64,000 bases of DNA from Buchnera aphidicola (Uroleucon sonchi) (GTDB lineage: Bacteria; Pseudomonadota; Gammaproteobacteria; Enterobacterales; Enterobacteriaceae). The stretch spans positions 372,001 through 436,000 of the forward strand of contig NZ_CP047588.1 of assembly GCF_011035165.1 (NCBI RefSeq), read 5' to 3'. Position numbers and translations under genes: made by a program. Under the pieces are notes generated by a model. It ran no database searches, was not told the DNA's origin, and was given only the letters and a program-made list of their open reading frames with translations. Of this stretch, positions 19,612-30,839 are shown piece after piece. The stretch's first letter is position 1. Each line of letters starts with the position of its first letter.

Positions 19612-21417
19612 CTAAATATTTTTACGACGAATAAAAGATGATTTTGATTCATTTTTTTTAGATAAGTGAATTTTATTTGAATTATGCTCAGAAATAAAAC
19701 GATTATTGTTTTTATCTCGATTTAATATCGCACGATTAGATGTTTTACTGTCGTAATTACGAGCATCTCGTAATAATTTTATATTAATTAATTTATTTAA
19801 AATTCTAGTACGAGAAAATTTTTGTAATAAATCTTTTGAATTTCCTTTAGGCAACTCAATTATTGAATAAGAAGAAAAAAGTTTAATGTTGCCAATATGA
19901 CGACTATGAATATTGCCTTCATTGGCAATAGCTCCAACTATATGACGCACTTCTACACCATCGTTGCGACCAACTTCAATACGATATAAATCTATATCTT
20001 TCTGTTCACGAAATTCACGACGCAATCTGTGGTTATTTCTTTTATCTTCATATCGACGATCATTTTTTAACAAAATATCACGAGATGGACGTTTAATTAA
20101 ATCTTTTTTAATAATTAAAGGACGTTCACCTTGAGCCATTTTTAATAAAGCAGCAGCTAAAGTCTTAATATCTAAATCATCTGATGAATATAATTTATCT
20201 AATAATGCACTATATTCATCTAAATCACGACTTTCTAATTGTTCTTGAACTTTTTTTGCAAATTTTTCAAGACGTCTTTTACATAATAATTCTATATTAG
20301 GCAATTGTACTTCTGGAATCGACTGTTTAACAGTATATTCTATATTTCGTAATAAACGACGCTCACGATTTTCAACAAATAATAGTGCTCGACCTGCTCT
20401 ACCTGCTCGTCCTGTACGACCTATACGATGTACATAAGATTCTGAATCCATTGGGATATCATAATTAATCACAAAACTAATACGATCAACATCTAAACCT
20501 CGAGCAGCAACATCAGTAGCAATTAAAATATCTAATCTACCATTTTTCAATCTCTCTAAAGTTTGCTCTCTTAAAGCTTGATTCATATCTCCATTTAATG
20601 CAGCGCTATTATATCCATTTTTTTCTAGCGCTTCAGAAACTTCTAAAGTTGCATTTTTAGTTTTAACAAAAATAATTGTAGCAGAAAAATCTTCTACTTC
20701 TAAGAAACGAATTAACGCATCAGTTTTTCGACCATATACCATCCAGTAACTTTGTTTTATATCTGGACGTGTAGTAATATTAGATTGTATTTTTATTTCT
20801 TCTGGATTATTCATGAATCTTTTAGAAATGCGACGTATAGCTTCCGGCATAGTAGCTGAAAATAATGCCGTTTGATGTGTTTTTGGAATTTTTGTCATAA
20901 TTGTTTCTACATCTTCTATAAATCCCATTCGTAACATTTCATCTGCTTCATCTAAAACTAAACTATGTAAATTTGAAAGGTTAAGTGTTCCACGTTTTAA
21001 GTGGTCTAATAAACGACCTGGAGTGCCGACTACAATTTGAGGTCCTTGTCGTAATGCACGTAACTGTAAATCATATCTTTGACCACCATATAAAGGTAAT
21101 ACATTAATACCAATTATATATTTAGAAAAATCTGAAAATGCTTCTGCTACTTGAACAGCTAATTCTCGTGTAGGAGCTAAAACTAAAATTTGAGGAGCTT
21201 TTAAATGAATATTAAGATTATGTAACAATGGTAATGCAAAAGCAGCAGTTTTTCCGCTACCTGTTTGAGCCATTCCTAATACATCACGTCCTTGCAATAA
21301 AAGAGGAATACATGTTTTTTGAATAGGCGAAGGTTTGACATAACCCATTTCGCTTAAAGATTGAATCAGAAAAGAATTTAAACCAAGAACAGAAAATGTG
21401 CTTTCAATATGAGTCAT
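19612..21417 (-). CDS. deaD: ATP-dependent RNA helicase DeaD (CsdA)
   Basis: DEAD-box helicase for 50S ribosome assembly and mRNA unwinding, important in the cold and able to join the degradosome. Motifs in order: Q motif (KPSPIQ), I AQTGSGKT (50-57), Ia [27 protein letters not shown] and [13 protein letters not shown]. The RNA-binding C terminus (about 430-601) is rich in Arg/Lys, as in DeaD, and is slightly shorter than in E. coli (601 against 629). pnp lies upstream as in E. coli, but nlpI, which separates them there, is gone. The 5' leader is unusually G+C-rich for this genome (see 21418-21515). Confidence 0.97.
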   Translation of the reverse strand: MTHIESTFSVLGLNSFLIQSLSEMGYVKPSPIQKTCIPLLLQGRDVLGMAQTGSGKTAAFALPLLHNLNIHLKAPQILVLAPTRELAVQVAEAFSDFSKYIIGINVLPLYGGQRYDLQLRALRQGPQIVVGTPGRLLDHLKRGTLNLSNLHSLVLDEADEMLRMGFIEDVETIMTKIPKTHQTALFSATMPEAIRRISKRFMNNPEEIKIQSNITTRPDIKQSYWMVYGRKTDALIRFLEVEDFSATIIFVKTKNATLEVSEALEKNGYNSAALNGDMNQALREQTLERLKNGRLDILIATDVAARGLDVDRISFVINYDIPMDSESYVHRIGRTGRAGRAGRALLFVENRERRLLRNIEYTVKQSIPEVQLPNIELLCKRRLEKFAKKVQEQLESRDLDEYSALLDKLYSSDDLDIKTLAAALLKMAQGERPLIIKKDLIKRPSRDILLKNDRRYEDKRNNHRLRREFREQKDIDLYRIEVGRNDGVEVRHIVGAIANEGNIHSRHIGNIKLFSSYSIIELPKGNSKDLLQKFSRTRILNKLINIKLLRDARNYDSKTSNRAILNRDKNNNRFISEHNSNKIHLSKKNESKSSFIRRKNI

Positions 21418-21515
21418 GCAGTAGATATGCCTTTTCAGTTACAGTAGCCAGTCTACATAGCTCATGATGAAAATAATTATTTATTCTCATTGAAAAGTGT
21501 GAACCGGCAAAATTA
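21418..21515 (-). promoter_or_regulatory. Compositionally distinct deaD 5' leader, possible RNA structure
   Basis: The 98 bases directly upstream of the deaD ATG hold about one third G+C by my count, while the 270 bases beyond drop to almost pure A+T. On the mRNA strand CTTTTCA (21491-21497) can pair with TGAAAAG (21431-21437), which overlaps the AAGG ribosome-binding site 12 bases before the ATG. A small GTAG/CTAC hairpin (21444-21456) fits inside the loop. E. coli deaD is known to have a long regulated leader. I infer retained structure or control here; this is not proven. Confidence 0.45.
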
Positions 21516-21786
21516 AATGATCTAAAAAATAATATTATTAAATTTTTCATATAAATTAATAATAATATTAATCAGTTGTTTCTAATAATTATTTTAAATA
21601 TATAATATCTGTATGAAATTAAAATATTAGTAGATTAAAAAATAATATATTAATATTGATCAGATATTATTAAAATAATAAAAAATTAAATTTTATACGA
21701 TTTCTATTTATATGGTACTATTTGAACAAACATAAATCTATATTTTATTGAAAAAATATAAATAATATTTTAATTTACTGAGTAAA
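21516..21786. other. A+T-rich interval between pnp and the deaD leader
   Basis: Together with the deaD leader this forms the 369-bp gap between pnp and deaD where E. coli carries nlpI. It has no reading frame and no recognisable nlpI remnant. It should contain the deaD promoter and the 3' end of the pnp transcript. Confidence 0.5.
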
Positions 21787-23910
21787 TCAAATAATAGTAT
21801 TATTTAACATTCTATTAGATAAGTTAGAATCTTCGATTTCTTTGATACTAAGTCTCAACCGACCTTGACGATCTATCTCTAAAACTTTAACAGATATAAC
21901 TTGATCAAGTTTTAAATGATTTGATACTTTCTCAACTCTTTTTTTAGAAATTTGTGAAATATGTACTAATCCTTCTTTTCCAAAACCAATAGATACAAAA
22001 GCACCAAAATCAACAATTCGAGTTACCTTTCCTGAATAAATTCGTCCTATTTCAATTTCTTCTGTAATTTCTTCAATTCTACGAATAGCATGATTAGCTT
22101 TTTCTCTAACATTAGATGATATTTTAACTGTACCGTCATCTTCAATTTCAATAATCGTTCCAGTTTCTTCTGTTAACATTCGAATTACAGAACCTCCTTT
22201 TCCTATAACGTCTTTAATTTTTTCAGGATTAATTTTGATGGTATGAATTCTAGGAGCAAATTCAGATATTTCATTTCTTGATTTGCTTAAGGCTTGATTC
22301 ATAATATTTAAAATGTGCAATCTAGCTGATCGCGCTTCATTTAAAGCTACATGTATAATTTCATTAGTGATACCTTCTATCTTCATATCCATTTGTAAAG
22401 ATGTAATTCCTTCTTTTGTACCTGCAACTTTAAAATCCATATCACCTAAATGATCTTCATCGCCTAAAATATCTGAAAGTAAAACATACTTGTTGCCTTC
22501 TTTTACTAATCCCATTGCTATCCCAGCAACAGCAGACTTAATTGGAACACCAGCATCCATTAAAGCTAAAGAAGCTCCACATACAGATGCCATGGATGAA
22601 GAACCATTAGATTCAGTGATTTCTGATACTACTCGAATAGTATAAGGAAAATCATTTAATGTCGGCATTACAGCTAAAAGACTTCTTTTAGCAAGGCGAC
22701 CATGTCCAATTTCTCGCCTTTTAGGTGATCCAACTATTCCGATTTCTCCAACAGAATATGGAGGAAAATTATAATGAAATAAAAAATTTTCTATTCTATC
22801 TCCTAATAATTCGTCTAAATTTTGAGCATCTCTAGATGTTCCTAAGGTTACAGCAACTAAAGCTTGAGTTTCACCTCTAGTAAATAAAGAAGAGCCATGT
22901 GTGCGAGGCAAAATACCAGTTCGAATATCTAACGCTCGGATCATATCTGTTTCACGACCATCAATACGTATTTGATTACTTAATATGCGTTTACGTACAA
23001 TTTGTTTTTCAAGATTTTGTAAAATATCTTCTATTATTGATATATCAATATTTGAATCATCTTCTAAGCAAATTTTAATTACTTCTTCTTTAATATTATT
23101 TAATCGCTCAAATCGTTCTTGTTTATTAAAAATTAAATAAGCATTACTGATATTTTCTTGTGATAAACGAATAATTTTTGATTCTAACATTTTACTAGTT
23201 TCTGGATAAGATATTACCCAAGGTAGTTTGCTAGCTTCATTAGAAAATGAGCGAATATTATTAATCACTACTTGTTGCTGTTGATGGCCAAATATAATAG
23301 CTCCAAGCATTGTTTCTTCACTAAGTATTTTAGATTCAGCCTCTACCATCAAAATTGCGTTTTGTGTTCCAGCAATAACTAAATCTAAAGAACTGTTTTT
23401 TATATCATCTCCTAAGGGATTTAATATATATTGATTCTTAATATAACCTACTCTAGCTGCACCTATAGGTCCATAAAATGGAATACCTGATAAACTAAGT
23501 GCTGCTGACGCTCCTATAATTGAAATAATATCAGGATTAATTTGTGGATTAACTGATACTACTGTAGCAGTTATTTGTACTTCATTTAAAAAACTCTTTG
23601 GAAATAATGGACGAATTGGACGATCTATTAAACGAGCCGTTAAAATCTCATTTTCACTTGGACGTCCTTCACGTCTAAAAAATCCTCCAGGTATACGACC
23701 TGCAGCATATGTGCGTTCTTGATAATTTACAGTTAATGGAAAAAATTTTTGTCCTGAATATATTTTTTTTTGTCCAACAACAGTTACAAATACTGCTGTA
23801 TCATCCATGCTGGCCATTACTGCAGCTGTTGCTTGTCTAGCCATTACTCCTGTTTCTAATGTAATAGTATGTTGACCATATTGAAATTTACGTATAATGG
23901 GATTTAGCAA
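21787..23910 (-). CDS. pnp: Polyribonucleotide nucleotidyltransferase (PNPase)
   Basis: Trimeric phosphorolytic 3'-5' exoribonuclease, a core enzyme of mRNA decay. Two RNase PH domains (the first from residue 1; the active second one with [18 protein letters not shown] and [13 protein letters not shown], about 390-445) precede a KH domain ([13 protein letters not shown], about 560) and an S1 domain ([18 protein letters not shown], about 620-690). It has 707 residues; E. coli has 711, with a longer acidic tail. The start codon is TTG, as in E. coli pnp, with AAGGA 8 bases upstream. It is downstream of rpsO, with an intrinsic terminator between. Confidence 0.98.
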   Translation of the reverse strand: MLNPIIRKFQYGQHTITLETGVMARQATAAVMASMDDTAVFVTVVGQKKIYSGQKFFPLTVNYQERTYAAGRIPGGFFRREGRPSENEILTARLIDRPIRPLFPKSFLNEVQITATVVSVNPQINPDIISIIGASAALSLSGIPFYGPIGAARVGYIKNQYILNPLGDDIKNSSLDLVIAGTQNAILMVEAESKILSEETMLGAIIFGHQQQQVVINNIRSFSNEASKLPWVISYPETSKMLESKIIRLSQENISNAYLIFNKQERFERLNNIKEEVIKICLEDDSNIDISIIEDILQNLEKQIVRKRILSNQIRIDGRETDMIRALDIRTGILPRTHGSSLFTRGETQALVAVTLGTSRDAQNLDELLGDRIENFLFHYNFPPYSVGEIGIVGSPKRREIGHGRLAKRSLLAVMPTLNDFPYTIRVVSEITESNGSSSMASVCGASLALMDAGVPIKSAVAGIAMGLVKEGNKYVLLSDILGDEDHLGDMDFKVAGTKEGITSLQMDMKIEGITNEIIHVALNEARSARLHILNIMNQALSKSRNEISEFAPRIHTIKINPEKIKDVIGKGGSVIRMLTEETGTIIEIEDDGTVKISSNVREKANHAIRRIEEITEEIEIGRIYSGKVTRIVDFGAFVSIGFGKEGLVHISQISKKRVEKVSNHLKLDQVISVKVLEIDRQGRLRLSIKEIEDSNLSNRMLNNTII

Positions 23911-23982
23911 AATAATATCCTTAACATGAAACTAATTTAAATAAAAAAACATTTAAATAAAATTTTTAAAATTAAATTGCAA

Positions 23983-24003
23983 AAAGGGCTGATAAAGCCC
24001 TTT
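23983..24003 (-). terminator. rpsO intrinsic terminator
   Basis: On the minus strand AAAGGGCT-TTATC-AGCCCTTT is an 8-bp stem followed by further T residues, 49 bp past the rpsO stop. It corresponds in position to the rpsO-pnp terminator of E. coli, where partial read-through feeds pnp. Confidence 0.85.
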
Positions 24004-24051
24004 ATAAAATTGTATTTTTATTAATATAGAACTTAATTGTACAAAAATTAT

Positions 24052-24321
24052 TTATCGTCTTAAATTCAAATTATCAATTAAGACAGTATAACGATCTATA
24101 TTTTTTTTTTTTAAATAATCTAATAATTTACGACGCTTTGAAACCATATTCAAAAGACCTCTTCGACTACAATGATCTTTTTTGTGTTGAGTAAAATGTA
24201 TTTGAAGATGATTGATTTGTTGAGTTAATAATGCAATTTGTACTTCTGTAACTCCACTATCTTTTTTTGATGTTCCATATTTTGAAATAATATCTTTTTT
24301 ATTCATTTTTGATAAAAACAT
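24052..24321 (-). CDS. rpsO: 30S ribosomal protein S15
   Basis: Primary-binding small-subunit protein that contacts helices 20-22 of 16S rRNA. The chosen start at 24321 gives 89 residues, exactly the E. coli length, with GGAG 9 bases upstream; the in-frame ATG five codons earlier lacks this support. Conserved stretches are [41 protein letters not shown] and the C-terminal NLRR. It stands between truB and pnp as in E. coli. Confidence 0.98.
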   Translation of the reverse strand: MFLSKMNKKDIISKYGTSKKDSGVTEVQIALLTQQINHLQIHFTQHKKDHCSRRGLLNMVSKRRKLLDYLKKKNIDRYTVLIDNLNLRR

Positions 24322-24418
24322 GTAATAAGACTCCATATAATATGTTTCAAATTATATTAAATTAATCTTCACTTTCTTAATTAAATTATTTTAAAATAAT
24401 ATCATGCTAATCTTAAAT

Positions 24419-25369
24419 TTAATAGTGAATAACTGAATTAGCATATGTAGAAACTAATCTATATGGAATTAATAATGTTTCTTTTTTTATCTCTCCTAAA
24501 CCAAGAAATTTTTTTTCTTCATCTAGAACGCGTACTAAACCATTTTTTATATTATAATTTAAACTAATTATTTGACCTAATAAAAAGTTATAAGATTGTT
24601 GATTCGCAAGATGGATTTGAGGCAAAAAAGAGACTGGGCTGTCTATTGGCATTAATAATTTATCAATTTTTTTAAAAAAATTTATTTTATTTATATAATT
24701 TGCATTAAGTATTTTATATAAACTAGATAATGTTATTAATTGATCATGTAAATATGAAGATACTTGTAATCGTCTTAAAAAAATAACATGAGCACCGCAT
24801 CCTAGTTTTTCTCCTAAATCATCAACAAGTGTTCGAATATATGTTCCTTTTGAACATAATATTTTAAATTCAATTATATTTTTTTTTTGATAAATAGAAT
24901 ATATATTATATATTATAATTTTTCTTATTTTACGTTCAATATTCAATCCTTGACGCGCATATTTATATAAAGGCAAACCTTTATATTTAATTGCTGAATA
25001 CATAGAAGGTATTTGATTAATCACTCCAATAAATTCATTAATTGACAATTTAAGTTGAACAGAATTAAATAAAATTGGACGTTTTTGTACAACAATTCCA
25101 TCAGAATCAAAAGTAGATGTTTTTTCGCCTAATTTAGCAATAACATGATATCTTTTATTAGATTGCATTAAATAATGAGAAAATTTTGTTGATTCTCCAA
25201 AACAAATAGGTAACATTCCTGTAGCTAAGGGATCTAACGTACCAACATAACCTGCTTTTTTTGCATGAAAAATTGTTTTAACTTTTTGCAAAGCATTATT
25301 TGAAGATATGCCTTTTGGTTTATCTAATAATAACAGCCCATGTATATTACGTTTTTTATAAAAAAACAT
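24419..25369 (-). CDS. truB: tRNA pseudouridine(55) synthase TruB
   Basis: Makes pseudouridine 55 in the T-loop of tRNAs and acts as a tRNA folding chaperone. The catalytic Asp46 lies in GTLDPLATGMLPICFGE; other TruB blocks are LLLDKPKGISSNNALQKVK, the IPSMYSAIKYKG loop and CSKGTYIRTLVDDLGEKLGCGAHV. A C-terminal PUA domain ends the protein (316 residues, E. coli 314). rbfA ends 15 bp upstream, so the two are co-transcribed in the nusA operon. AAGG precedes the start by about 9 bases. Confidence 0.97.
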   Translation of the reverse strand: MFFYKKRNIHGLLLLDKPKGISSNNALQKVKTIFHAKKAGYVGTLDPLATGMLPICFGESTKFSHYLMQSNKRYHVIAKLGEKTSTFDSDGIVVQKRPILFNSVQLKLSINEFIGVINQIPSMYSAIKYKGLPLYKYARQGLNIERKIRKIIIYNIYSIYQKKNIIEFKILCSKGTYIRTLVDDLGEKLGCGAHVIFLRRLQVSSYLHDQLITLSSLYKILNANYINKINFFKKIDKLLMPIDSPVSFLPQIHLANQQSYNFLLGQIISLNYNIKNGLVRVLDEEKKFLGLGEIKKETLLIPYRLVSTYANSVIHY

Positions 25370-25384
25370 CTATTTTACCTTATT

Positions 25385-25768
25385 TTATGAAATAGAATCT
25401 GTATATTTATTATGTTTTATTATTGTTTTTAATAGAAATGAAATTTTATCTCCTTTGATTAATGTATCATCATAATAAAAAATAATATTAGGTATAATCC
25501 TTAATTTCATTTTTTTACATAATATTTTACGAATATAACTAATAGATTTATTTAGTATTATTAACGTTTTTTTAACGTTACTTAATTGATTGATATCAAA
25601 AAAACTCAAAAATACTTGAGCATGAGATAAATCTTTAGAAATTTTTACTTGTGAAACTGTAATCATAGTTACAATACGAGGATCTTTAAGTGAAAATTGT
25701 ATAATTTGAGATATATTTTTTTTTAATTCTTGAGCAATACGAATAGATCTACTAAATGATTTTTCCAT
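25385..25768 (-). CDS. rbfA: Ribosome-binding factor A
   Basis: Small KH-like protein needed for late 16S rRNA maturation of the 30S subunit and for cold tolerance. The 127 residues (E. coli 133) show the RbfA pattern: SRSIRIAQELKKNISQII, LKDPRI..MITVSQVKISKDLSHAQVF and the helix-kink-helix LCKKMKLRIIPNIIFYYDDT. It lies between infB (34 bp) and truB (15 bp) in the conserved nusA-infB-rbfA-truB cluster. Confidence 0.95.
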   Translation of the reverse strand: MEKSFSRSIRIAQELKKNISQIIQFSLKDPRIVTMITVSQVKISKDLSHAQVFLSFFDINQLSNVKKTLIILNKSISYIRKILCKKMKLRIIPNIIFYYDDTLIKGDKISFLLKTIIKHNKYTDSIS

Positions 25769-25802
25769 AATTATCTAACCAAATAAAATAAAAAATAATA
25801 AT

Positions 25803-28355
25803 TTATAATATTTTTTCAATTTCTTTTACTTCAAAAACTTCTATAATATCTCCAATACATAGATCGTGATAATTTTTAATTCCAATTCCACATTCTAATC
25901 CATGACGTATTTCATTTAAATCTTCCTTAAAACGTCGTAAAGATTCTAATTCTCCTTTATATATAACAATATTATCTCTTAAAATATGAATAGGATTATT
26001 ACGCTTAATCAGACCTTCTGTTACCATGCAACCAGCTATTAAACCATATTTAGGAGATTTAAATATATTCCTAATTTCGGCTAAACCAATAATTTTTTCT
26101 TGATATTTTGGTGATAATAAACCAGTCATAGAAGATTTAACTTCATTGATTAAATCATAAATTACTGAATAATATCTTAAATCTAAATTTTCTGTATGAA
26201 TAATTTTTTTAGCAGAAGCATCTGCTCTCACATTAAACCCTAAAATAATAGCGTTTGAAGCTAATGCTAAAGAAGCATCTGTTTCTGTAATTCCTCCAAT
26301 ACCTACTCCTATAATATTTATTTTAACTTCATCATTAGATAATTTTAATAACGCGCTAGAAATAGCTTCTAAAGAACCTTGTATATCAGATTTAAGAATT
26401 ATTTTTAATTCCGAAATATTATTTTTATTTATTTTATCAAACATATTATCTAAATTAATTGTATTTTGATTTAATAATTTGATTTCACGAGATTTTTCTT
26501 GACGATATAAAGCAACTTCTTTTGCTTTTCTTTCATCTCGTACTACAGTTACAATATCTCCAGAAAACGGTACTTTAGATAATCCTAAAATTTCTACGGG
26601 TATCGAAGGGCCTACGCTATCAATTTCACAACCATCTTGGTTATATAAAGCTTTAACACGACCATATTCAAGGCCACATAATATTATATCTCCTTTATTT
26701 AATTTTCCTTTTTTAACTAATACAGTTGCTATAGGCCCGCGACCTTTATCAAGAAAAGATTCTATAACAATCCCTTCCGCCATACCAGTAGATGGAACTT
26801 TAAGCTCTAACATTTCTGCTTGCAATAAAATTGAACTTAATAATTTATTAATCCCTTTTCCTGTTTTTGCAGAAATAGATACAAATATATTTTCACCTCC
26901 CCATTCTTCTGATAAAATATTATGTTTGGTTAAATCATTTTTTATTTTTTCAATATCTGCATCTATTTTATCAATTTTATTTATAGCAACAATCAAAGGA
27001 ACATTGGCTTCTTTTGCATGTTGAATTGCTTCAATAGTTTGCGGCATAACACCATCATCTGCAGCTACAACTAATACAACAATATCAGTTAATTGAACTC
27101 CGCGAGCTCTCATAGCAGTAAATGCTGAATGTCCTGGAGTATCTAAAAAAGTAATATCACCTAAATCAGTAGTTACATAATATGCTCCAATATTTTGTGT
27201 AATACCTCCAGCTTCATAAAATGCAGTCTTAGTTGAGCGAATATAATCTAATAATGAAGTTTTACCATGATCTACGTGTCCCATGATAGTGACTATTGGA
27301 GCTCTAATAATAAAAACATTATTCCCTGTGTCACGATCTTTCATAATTAGTTCTTCTAATACATTTTCACGACGTATAATAACTTTATGACCCATTTCTT
27401 CTGCGATTAATTGTGCTGTATCTTGATCAAGAATATGATTAATAGTACCAAAAATACCCATATTCATCATATTTTTTATTACTTCAGAACTTTTTACTGC
27501 CATTTTATTAGCTAAATCTGACACAGAAATAGAACTATTAATAATTACATCTCTATTAATAATAGCTTCGGGTTTTTGAAACACTTGTTGCAATAAAATA
27601 GATTTATTTTTTTGTTTTAAAATTTTTTTATTACGATTAGTAGTGCGACTTTCTTCTTTATAATTTTTTCCATGCTGAAATTGTTTGTTATTTTTCTTTT
27701 TACGATAATTTTTTAATGTTCTATGATGATTTCTTTTATCTATTTCTACTGCTCTGTCATTTTCATCTTCAGCTTGACGTGCATGTAAAAAAGTCGTTAA
27801 ATGATAATCTTTTTTTTCTTCGTCATATACAGACCAATGTTCTTTTTGATTCTTAATTCTTTTTTTATTATTTTTATCAAAAATATTTAATTCAATATGC
27901 TTGGTAGATTGTATATTTTTTACATCATGATTGACTGGAGTATATTTATTTTTTTTTTGTACATTAGGTAGTGTAATATGATTTTTTAATTCCTTTTGTT
28001 TGCAATTATCACTTTCTTGTTTTGCTATTTTAGTATCTTCTATTGTTTTTTTAAAAATATTTTGATCTTTACTTTTTAAGTAAGTTTTTTTCTTCCTAAT
28101 TTCAACTTGTATAGATTTATTTTTCCCCCCAACAGTTGAAATATTTAATATACTTCGTGTTTTCCTCTGTAAAATTAAAGTATCTAAAGAAGATTGTTTT
28201 TGTGATTCTAAATATTTTAATAAAAGTTTTTTTTCAAATAAACTAATATTATCATTTTGATTTTTTTGTATTCCTATGTGCGATAATGCTTTTATTAATT
28301 CATTTATTGCTATTTTCATTTCATTAGATAAAACTATTAAACTTATATCTGGCAT
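25803..28355 (-). CDS. infB: Translation initiation factor IF-2
   Basis: GTPase that brings fMet-tRNA to the 30S subunit and promotes subunit joining. At 850 residues (E. coli 890) it keeps the N-terminal IF2N domain, a long Lys/Glu-rich linker (about 100-270), a second IF2N ([21 protein letters not shown]), and the G domain with G1 GHVDHGKTS (about 358), G3 DTPGHSAF and G4 NKID. Domains II, III and IV follow (C2 binds fMet). In E. coli an internal start gives IF2-beta; I did not assign one here. nusA ends 15 bp upstream, which implies tight coupling. Confidence 0.97.
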   Translation of the reverse strand: MPDISLIVLSNEMKIAINELIKALSHIGIQKNQNDNISLFEKKLLLKYLESQKQSSLDTLILQRKTRSILNISTVGGKNKSIQVEIRKKKTYLKSKDQNIFKKTIEDTKIAKQESDNCKQKELKNHITLPNVQKKNKYTPVNHDVKNIQSTKHIELNIFDKNNKKRIKNQKEHWSVYDEEKKDYHLTTFLHARQAEDENDRAVEIDKRNHHRTLKNYRKKKNNKQFQHGKNYKEESRTTNRNKKILKQKNKSILLQQVFQKPEAIINRDVIINSSISVSDLANKMAVKSSEVIKNMMNMGIFGTINHILDQDTAQLIAEEMGHKVIIRRENVLEELIMKDRDTGNNVFIIRAPIVTIMGHVDHGKTSLLDYIRSTKTAFYEAGGITQNIGAYYVTTDLGDITFLDTPGHSAFTAMRARGVQLTDIVVLVVAADDGVMPQTIEAIQHAKEANVPLIVAINKIDKIDADIEKIKNDLTKHNILSEEWGGENIFVSISAKTGKGINKLLSSILLQAEMLELKVPSTGMAEGIVIESFLDKGRGPIATVLVKKGKLNKGDIILCGLEYGRVKALYNQDGCEIDSVGPSIPVEILGLSKVPFSGDIVTVVRDERKAKEVALYRQEKSREIKLLNQNTINLDNMFDKINKNNISELKIILKSDIQGSLEAISSALLKLSNDEVKINIIGVGIGGITETDASLALASNAIILGFNVRADASAKKIIHTENLDLRYYSVIYDLINEVKSSMTGLLSPKYQEKIIGLAEIRNIFKSPKYGLIAGCMVTEGLIKRNNPIHILRDNIVIYKGELESLRRFKEDLNEIRHGLECGIGIKNYHDLCIGDIIEVFEVKEIEKIL

Positions 28356-28370
28356 ACTATTTTCCTATTA

Positions 28371-29861
28371 TCAGACTTTACTACCACCGAACCAACAAAT
28401 ATTACGAGCAGTCATAATCAACAAACCAGCTTGTTCTGAGTTTAAATTTTTTATATCACTTAAATCATCAATTCCTTGATCAGCTAACTCTTCTAAAGTA
28501 AATATATTTTTTTGTGCTAATTGATTAGCCAGAACTGAATTCATGCCATCAATTTTTAATAAATTTTCTTCAATTTTTTTTTCTTTAAAAATATTTTTAT
28601 GAGCTAATTCTATTGATAATAATTGATTTTTTGCAGTTTCACGCACTAATATTACTTCTGATTTTGTTAAACTTTTAATTTTTAATAATTCATCAAAGGG
28701 TATATACACTAATTCTTCTAAAGAAGAAAAACCTTCTTTTACTAAAATTTTAATAATATTTTCATTAATATTTAAATGATTTTTTAAAATACTAAAAGCA
28801 GCATGCGCTTCTTCTTGATGTTTAGAATGTAAATCTTCTTTTGTCATAACATTTAATTCCCAACCACTAATTTGAGAAGCTAATCGAACATTTTGACCAT
28901 TACGACCAATAGCTTGCGCTAAATTATTAGCATCTACAGCAATATCCATTGTATGATTATCTTCATCGACTACAATAGAAAATACATCTGCTGGAGCCAT
29001 GGCATTTATAACAAATTGAGCAGGATTATCATCCCATAAAATAATATCAATACGTTCACCGCATAATTCGCTTGATACAGCTTGTACACGAGCCCCTCTC
29101 ATTCCTACACAAGCACCTACTGGATCAATACGTTTATCATTAGTTTTTACTGCAATTTTAGCACGAGACCCTGGATCACGGGCTGCTGCTTTTATTTCAA
29201 TAATCTCTTCGCCAATTTCAGGTACCTCTATACGAAATAACTCAATTAACATTTCTGTCTTTGAACGACTAATAAATAATTGAGAACCGCGAGATTCTGG
29301 ATAAACACCATATAAAATACCACGAATACGATCACCAGGACGAAAATTTTCTCTAGGCAACATACCTTCACGTAAAATTAAGGCTTCAGCATTATTTCCT
29401 AAATCTAACATAATATTATCTCGATTATGTTTTTTAACTATTCCAGTAATAATTTGACCAATATATTTTCGAAATTGTTCAACTAACATTGCTCGCTCAG
29501 CTTCTCGTACTTTTTGAACAATCACTTGTTTTGCAGTTTGAGTAGTTATTCTATCGAAATCTACAGATTTAATTTGATCTTCTATATAATCGTTTAAGGC
29601 AAATTTTCCACCTTCAAAACATGCGGCTTCTAAAGTAATCTCTTTAGTTGGTTGAGTTACTACATCTACTATTATCCAGCGTCGAAAAGTAGTAAAACTA
29701 CCATTTTTTCGATTTATACTAACTCTTACATCAATATCTTGATCATATTTTTTTTTCGTTGCTGTTGCTAATGCAATTTCTAAAGCTTCAAAAATTTTTT
29801 CACGGGGAAGAGATTTTTCATTTGAAACAGCTTCAACAACAGCTAAGATTTCTTTATTCAT
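28371..29861 (-). CDS. nusA: Transcription termination/antitermination factor NusA
   Basis: RNA-polymerase-binding factor in pausing, termination and rRNA antitermination. An N-terminal domain ([28 protein letters not shown]), S1 domain, KH1 and KH2 ([32 protein letters not shown]) and two acidic helix-hairpin repeats at the C terminus (EEGF-type and [11 protein letters not shown]) are present. The start at 29861 matches E. coli Met1 and has GAGG 9 bases upstream; an in-frame TTG five codons earlier is rejected. The protein is 496 residues (E. coli 495). rimP, first gene of the operon in E. coli, is absent. Confidence 0.97.
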   Translation of the reverse strand: MNKEILAVVEAVSNEKSLPREKIFEALEIALATATKKKYDQDIDVRVSINRKNGSFTTFRRWIIVDVVTQPTKEITLEAACFEGGKFALNDYIEDQIKSVDFDRITTQTAKQVIVQKVREAERAMLVEQFRKYIGQIITGIVKKHNRDNIMLDLGNNAEALILREGMLPRENFRPGDRIRGILYGVYPESRGSQLFISRSKTEMLIELFRIEVPEIGEEIIEIKAAARDPGSRAKIAVKTNDKRIDPVGACVGMRGARVQAVSSELCGERIDIILWDDNPAQFVINAMAPADVFSIVVDEDNHTMDIAVDANNLAQAIGRNGQNVRLASQISGWELNVMTKEDLHSKHQEEAHAAFSILKNHLNINENIIKILVKEGFSSLEELVYIPFDELLKIKSLTKSEVILVRETAKNQLLSIELAHKNIFKEKKIEENLLKIDGMNSVLANQLAQKNIFTLEELADQGIDDLSDIKNLNSEQAGLLIMTARNICWFGGSKV

Positions 29862-30195
29862 CTTGTAGAACCTCAAAATAAAACTTCTTAAAATGAATAA
29901 TTAACAATTATTTTACATATAATTAATTATAAAAGTTTTTATTAGAATGTTAGATTATTAATATATATATTAATTTTATGAATTAAAATTTTATACAATT
30001 AATAGTTATTTAATATTTTGATGTTGATAAATCTATATATTATTGAAAATAAATATTCTAATAAAAAACCCCGAAGATTCGGGGTTTTAGGTACTATTAC
30101 CCTATTATTTAAAGTTTATGTCAATCATGTTTGAATCTTTTTAAAACAAATTATATAATCTAAGTGAATACAATTATATTTTACATTTCTTTTAA
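29862..30195. other. Intergenic region upstream of nusA
   Basis: 334 bp that in E. coli would hold metY (initiator tRNA) and rimP. Neither is present: there is no tRNA cloverleaf and no frame. It contains the terminator at 30065-30088 and, nearer nusA, A+T-rich DNA that must carry the nusA operon promoter. Confidence 0.6.
30065..30088 (-). terminator. Terminator after secG-tRNA-Leu, before nusA
   Basis: On the minus strand AAAACCCCGAATCTTCGGGGTTTT forms a G+C-rich stem (CCCCGA/TCGGGG) continued by A-T pairs and followed by T residues. It lies about 108 bases past the end of tRNA-Leu and ends the upstream transcript, so nusA must have its own promoter in the roughly 200 bp that follow. Confidence 0.85.
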
Positions 30196-30278
30196 TACCG
30201 AGAATGGGATTTGAACCCATACGCTTATTCAGCACTATCCCCTCAAGATAGCGTGTCTACCAATTTCACCATCTCGGC
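30196..30278 (-). tRNA. leuU: tRNA-Leu (GAG)
   Basis: Class II tRNA of 83 nt with a long variable arm. The anticodon loop TTGAGGG on a CTATC/GATAG stem gives anticodon GAG. The D-loop (GGTAGACACG) and T-arm (GGGTTCAAATCCC) are regular. The terminal acceptor pair is G1-U72 rather than G-C. CCA is not encoded. Its position next to secG matches leuU of E. coli; metY, its E. coli neighbour, is absent. Confidence 0.96.
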
Positions 30279-30308
30279 AAAATATGTAATAACTAATATT
30301 TATATCTT

Positions 30309-30647
30309 TTAAGATAATTCATTAGGTATATCAGAATGTAATTGTTTTTTATCTATCATATTATGTTTAATTATTTTCTTGTCAGTATTATTTTTTAAAA
30401 ATAAATTAGAATCTATTGTTCTATTATTTATATTACATAAAATTATACTGATAATTAAAAATAAAAAAGATAATATTCTGATAATTTTTATTAAAAAATC
30501 ATTTTTTTTAATAGATCTAAAAAATTTATCATTATTTTTAATATTTGAATGAATTGTATTATTTAAACCTTGTGATGGTTGTAATACAATTAAAAAAATT
30601 AAAGATATAGAGATAAAAATAAATAATACTAAAAAACACCAATACAT
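30309..30647 (-). CDS. secG: Protein-export membrane protein SecG
   Basis: Small accessory subunit of the SecYEG translocon. The 112 residues have two membrane helices (about 3-22 and 51-71) with the conserved LQPSQGLN turn between them (LQQGKGAD in E. coli) and the ending SDIPNELS, close to the E. coli TSDIPN end. The interhelix region is poor in the usual Gly/Ala/Ser and rich in Lys/Asn, as expected from A+T bias. Genes on either side (glmM, leuU) are as in E. coli. Confidence 0.93.
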   Translation of the reverse strand: MYWCFLVLFIFISISLIFLIVLQPSQGLNNTIHSNIKNNDKFFRSIKKNDFLIKIIRILSFLFLIISIILCNINNRTIDSNLFLKNNTDKKIIKHNMIDKKQLHSDIPNELS

Positions 30648-30839
30648 AAAAAATGATTTCCTAATGATAATATTTTTATTTATTTATTATGCAATTTATA
30701 TATTCAAATAAAAATTTTGTTTATAAAAATTTACATCTAAAATATTAGATATAAATTATTTATTATAATACAAAATAATTTTGAAAATTAAACATTATAT
30801 TTTCAATATTATTAAATATTGAATACAAGTTTAATAATA

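Noticed and set aside
29862..30195. metY (initiator tRNA) expected beside leuU
   Set aside because: No cloverleaf or CAT anticodon arm is present; only a terminator and A+T-rich DNA.
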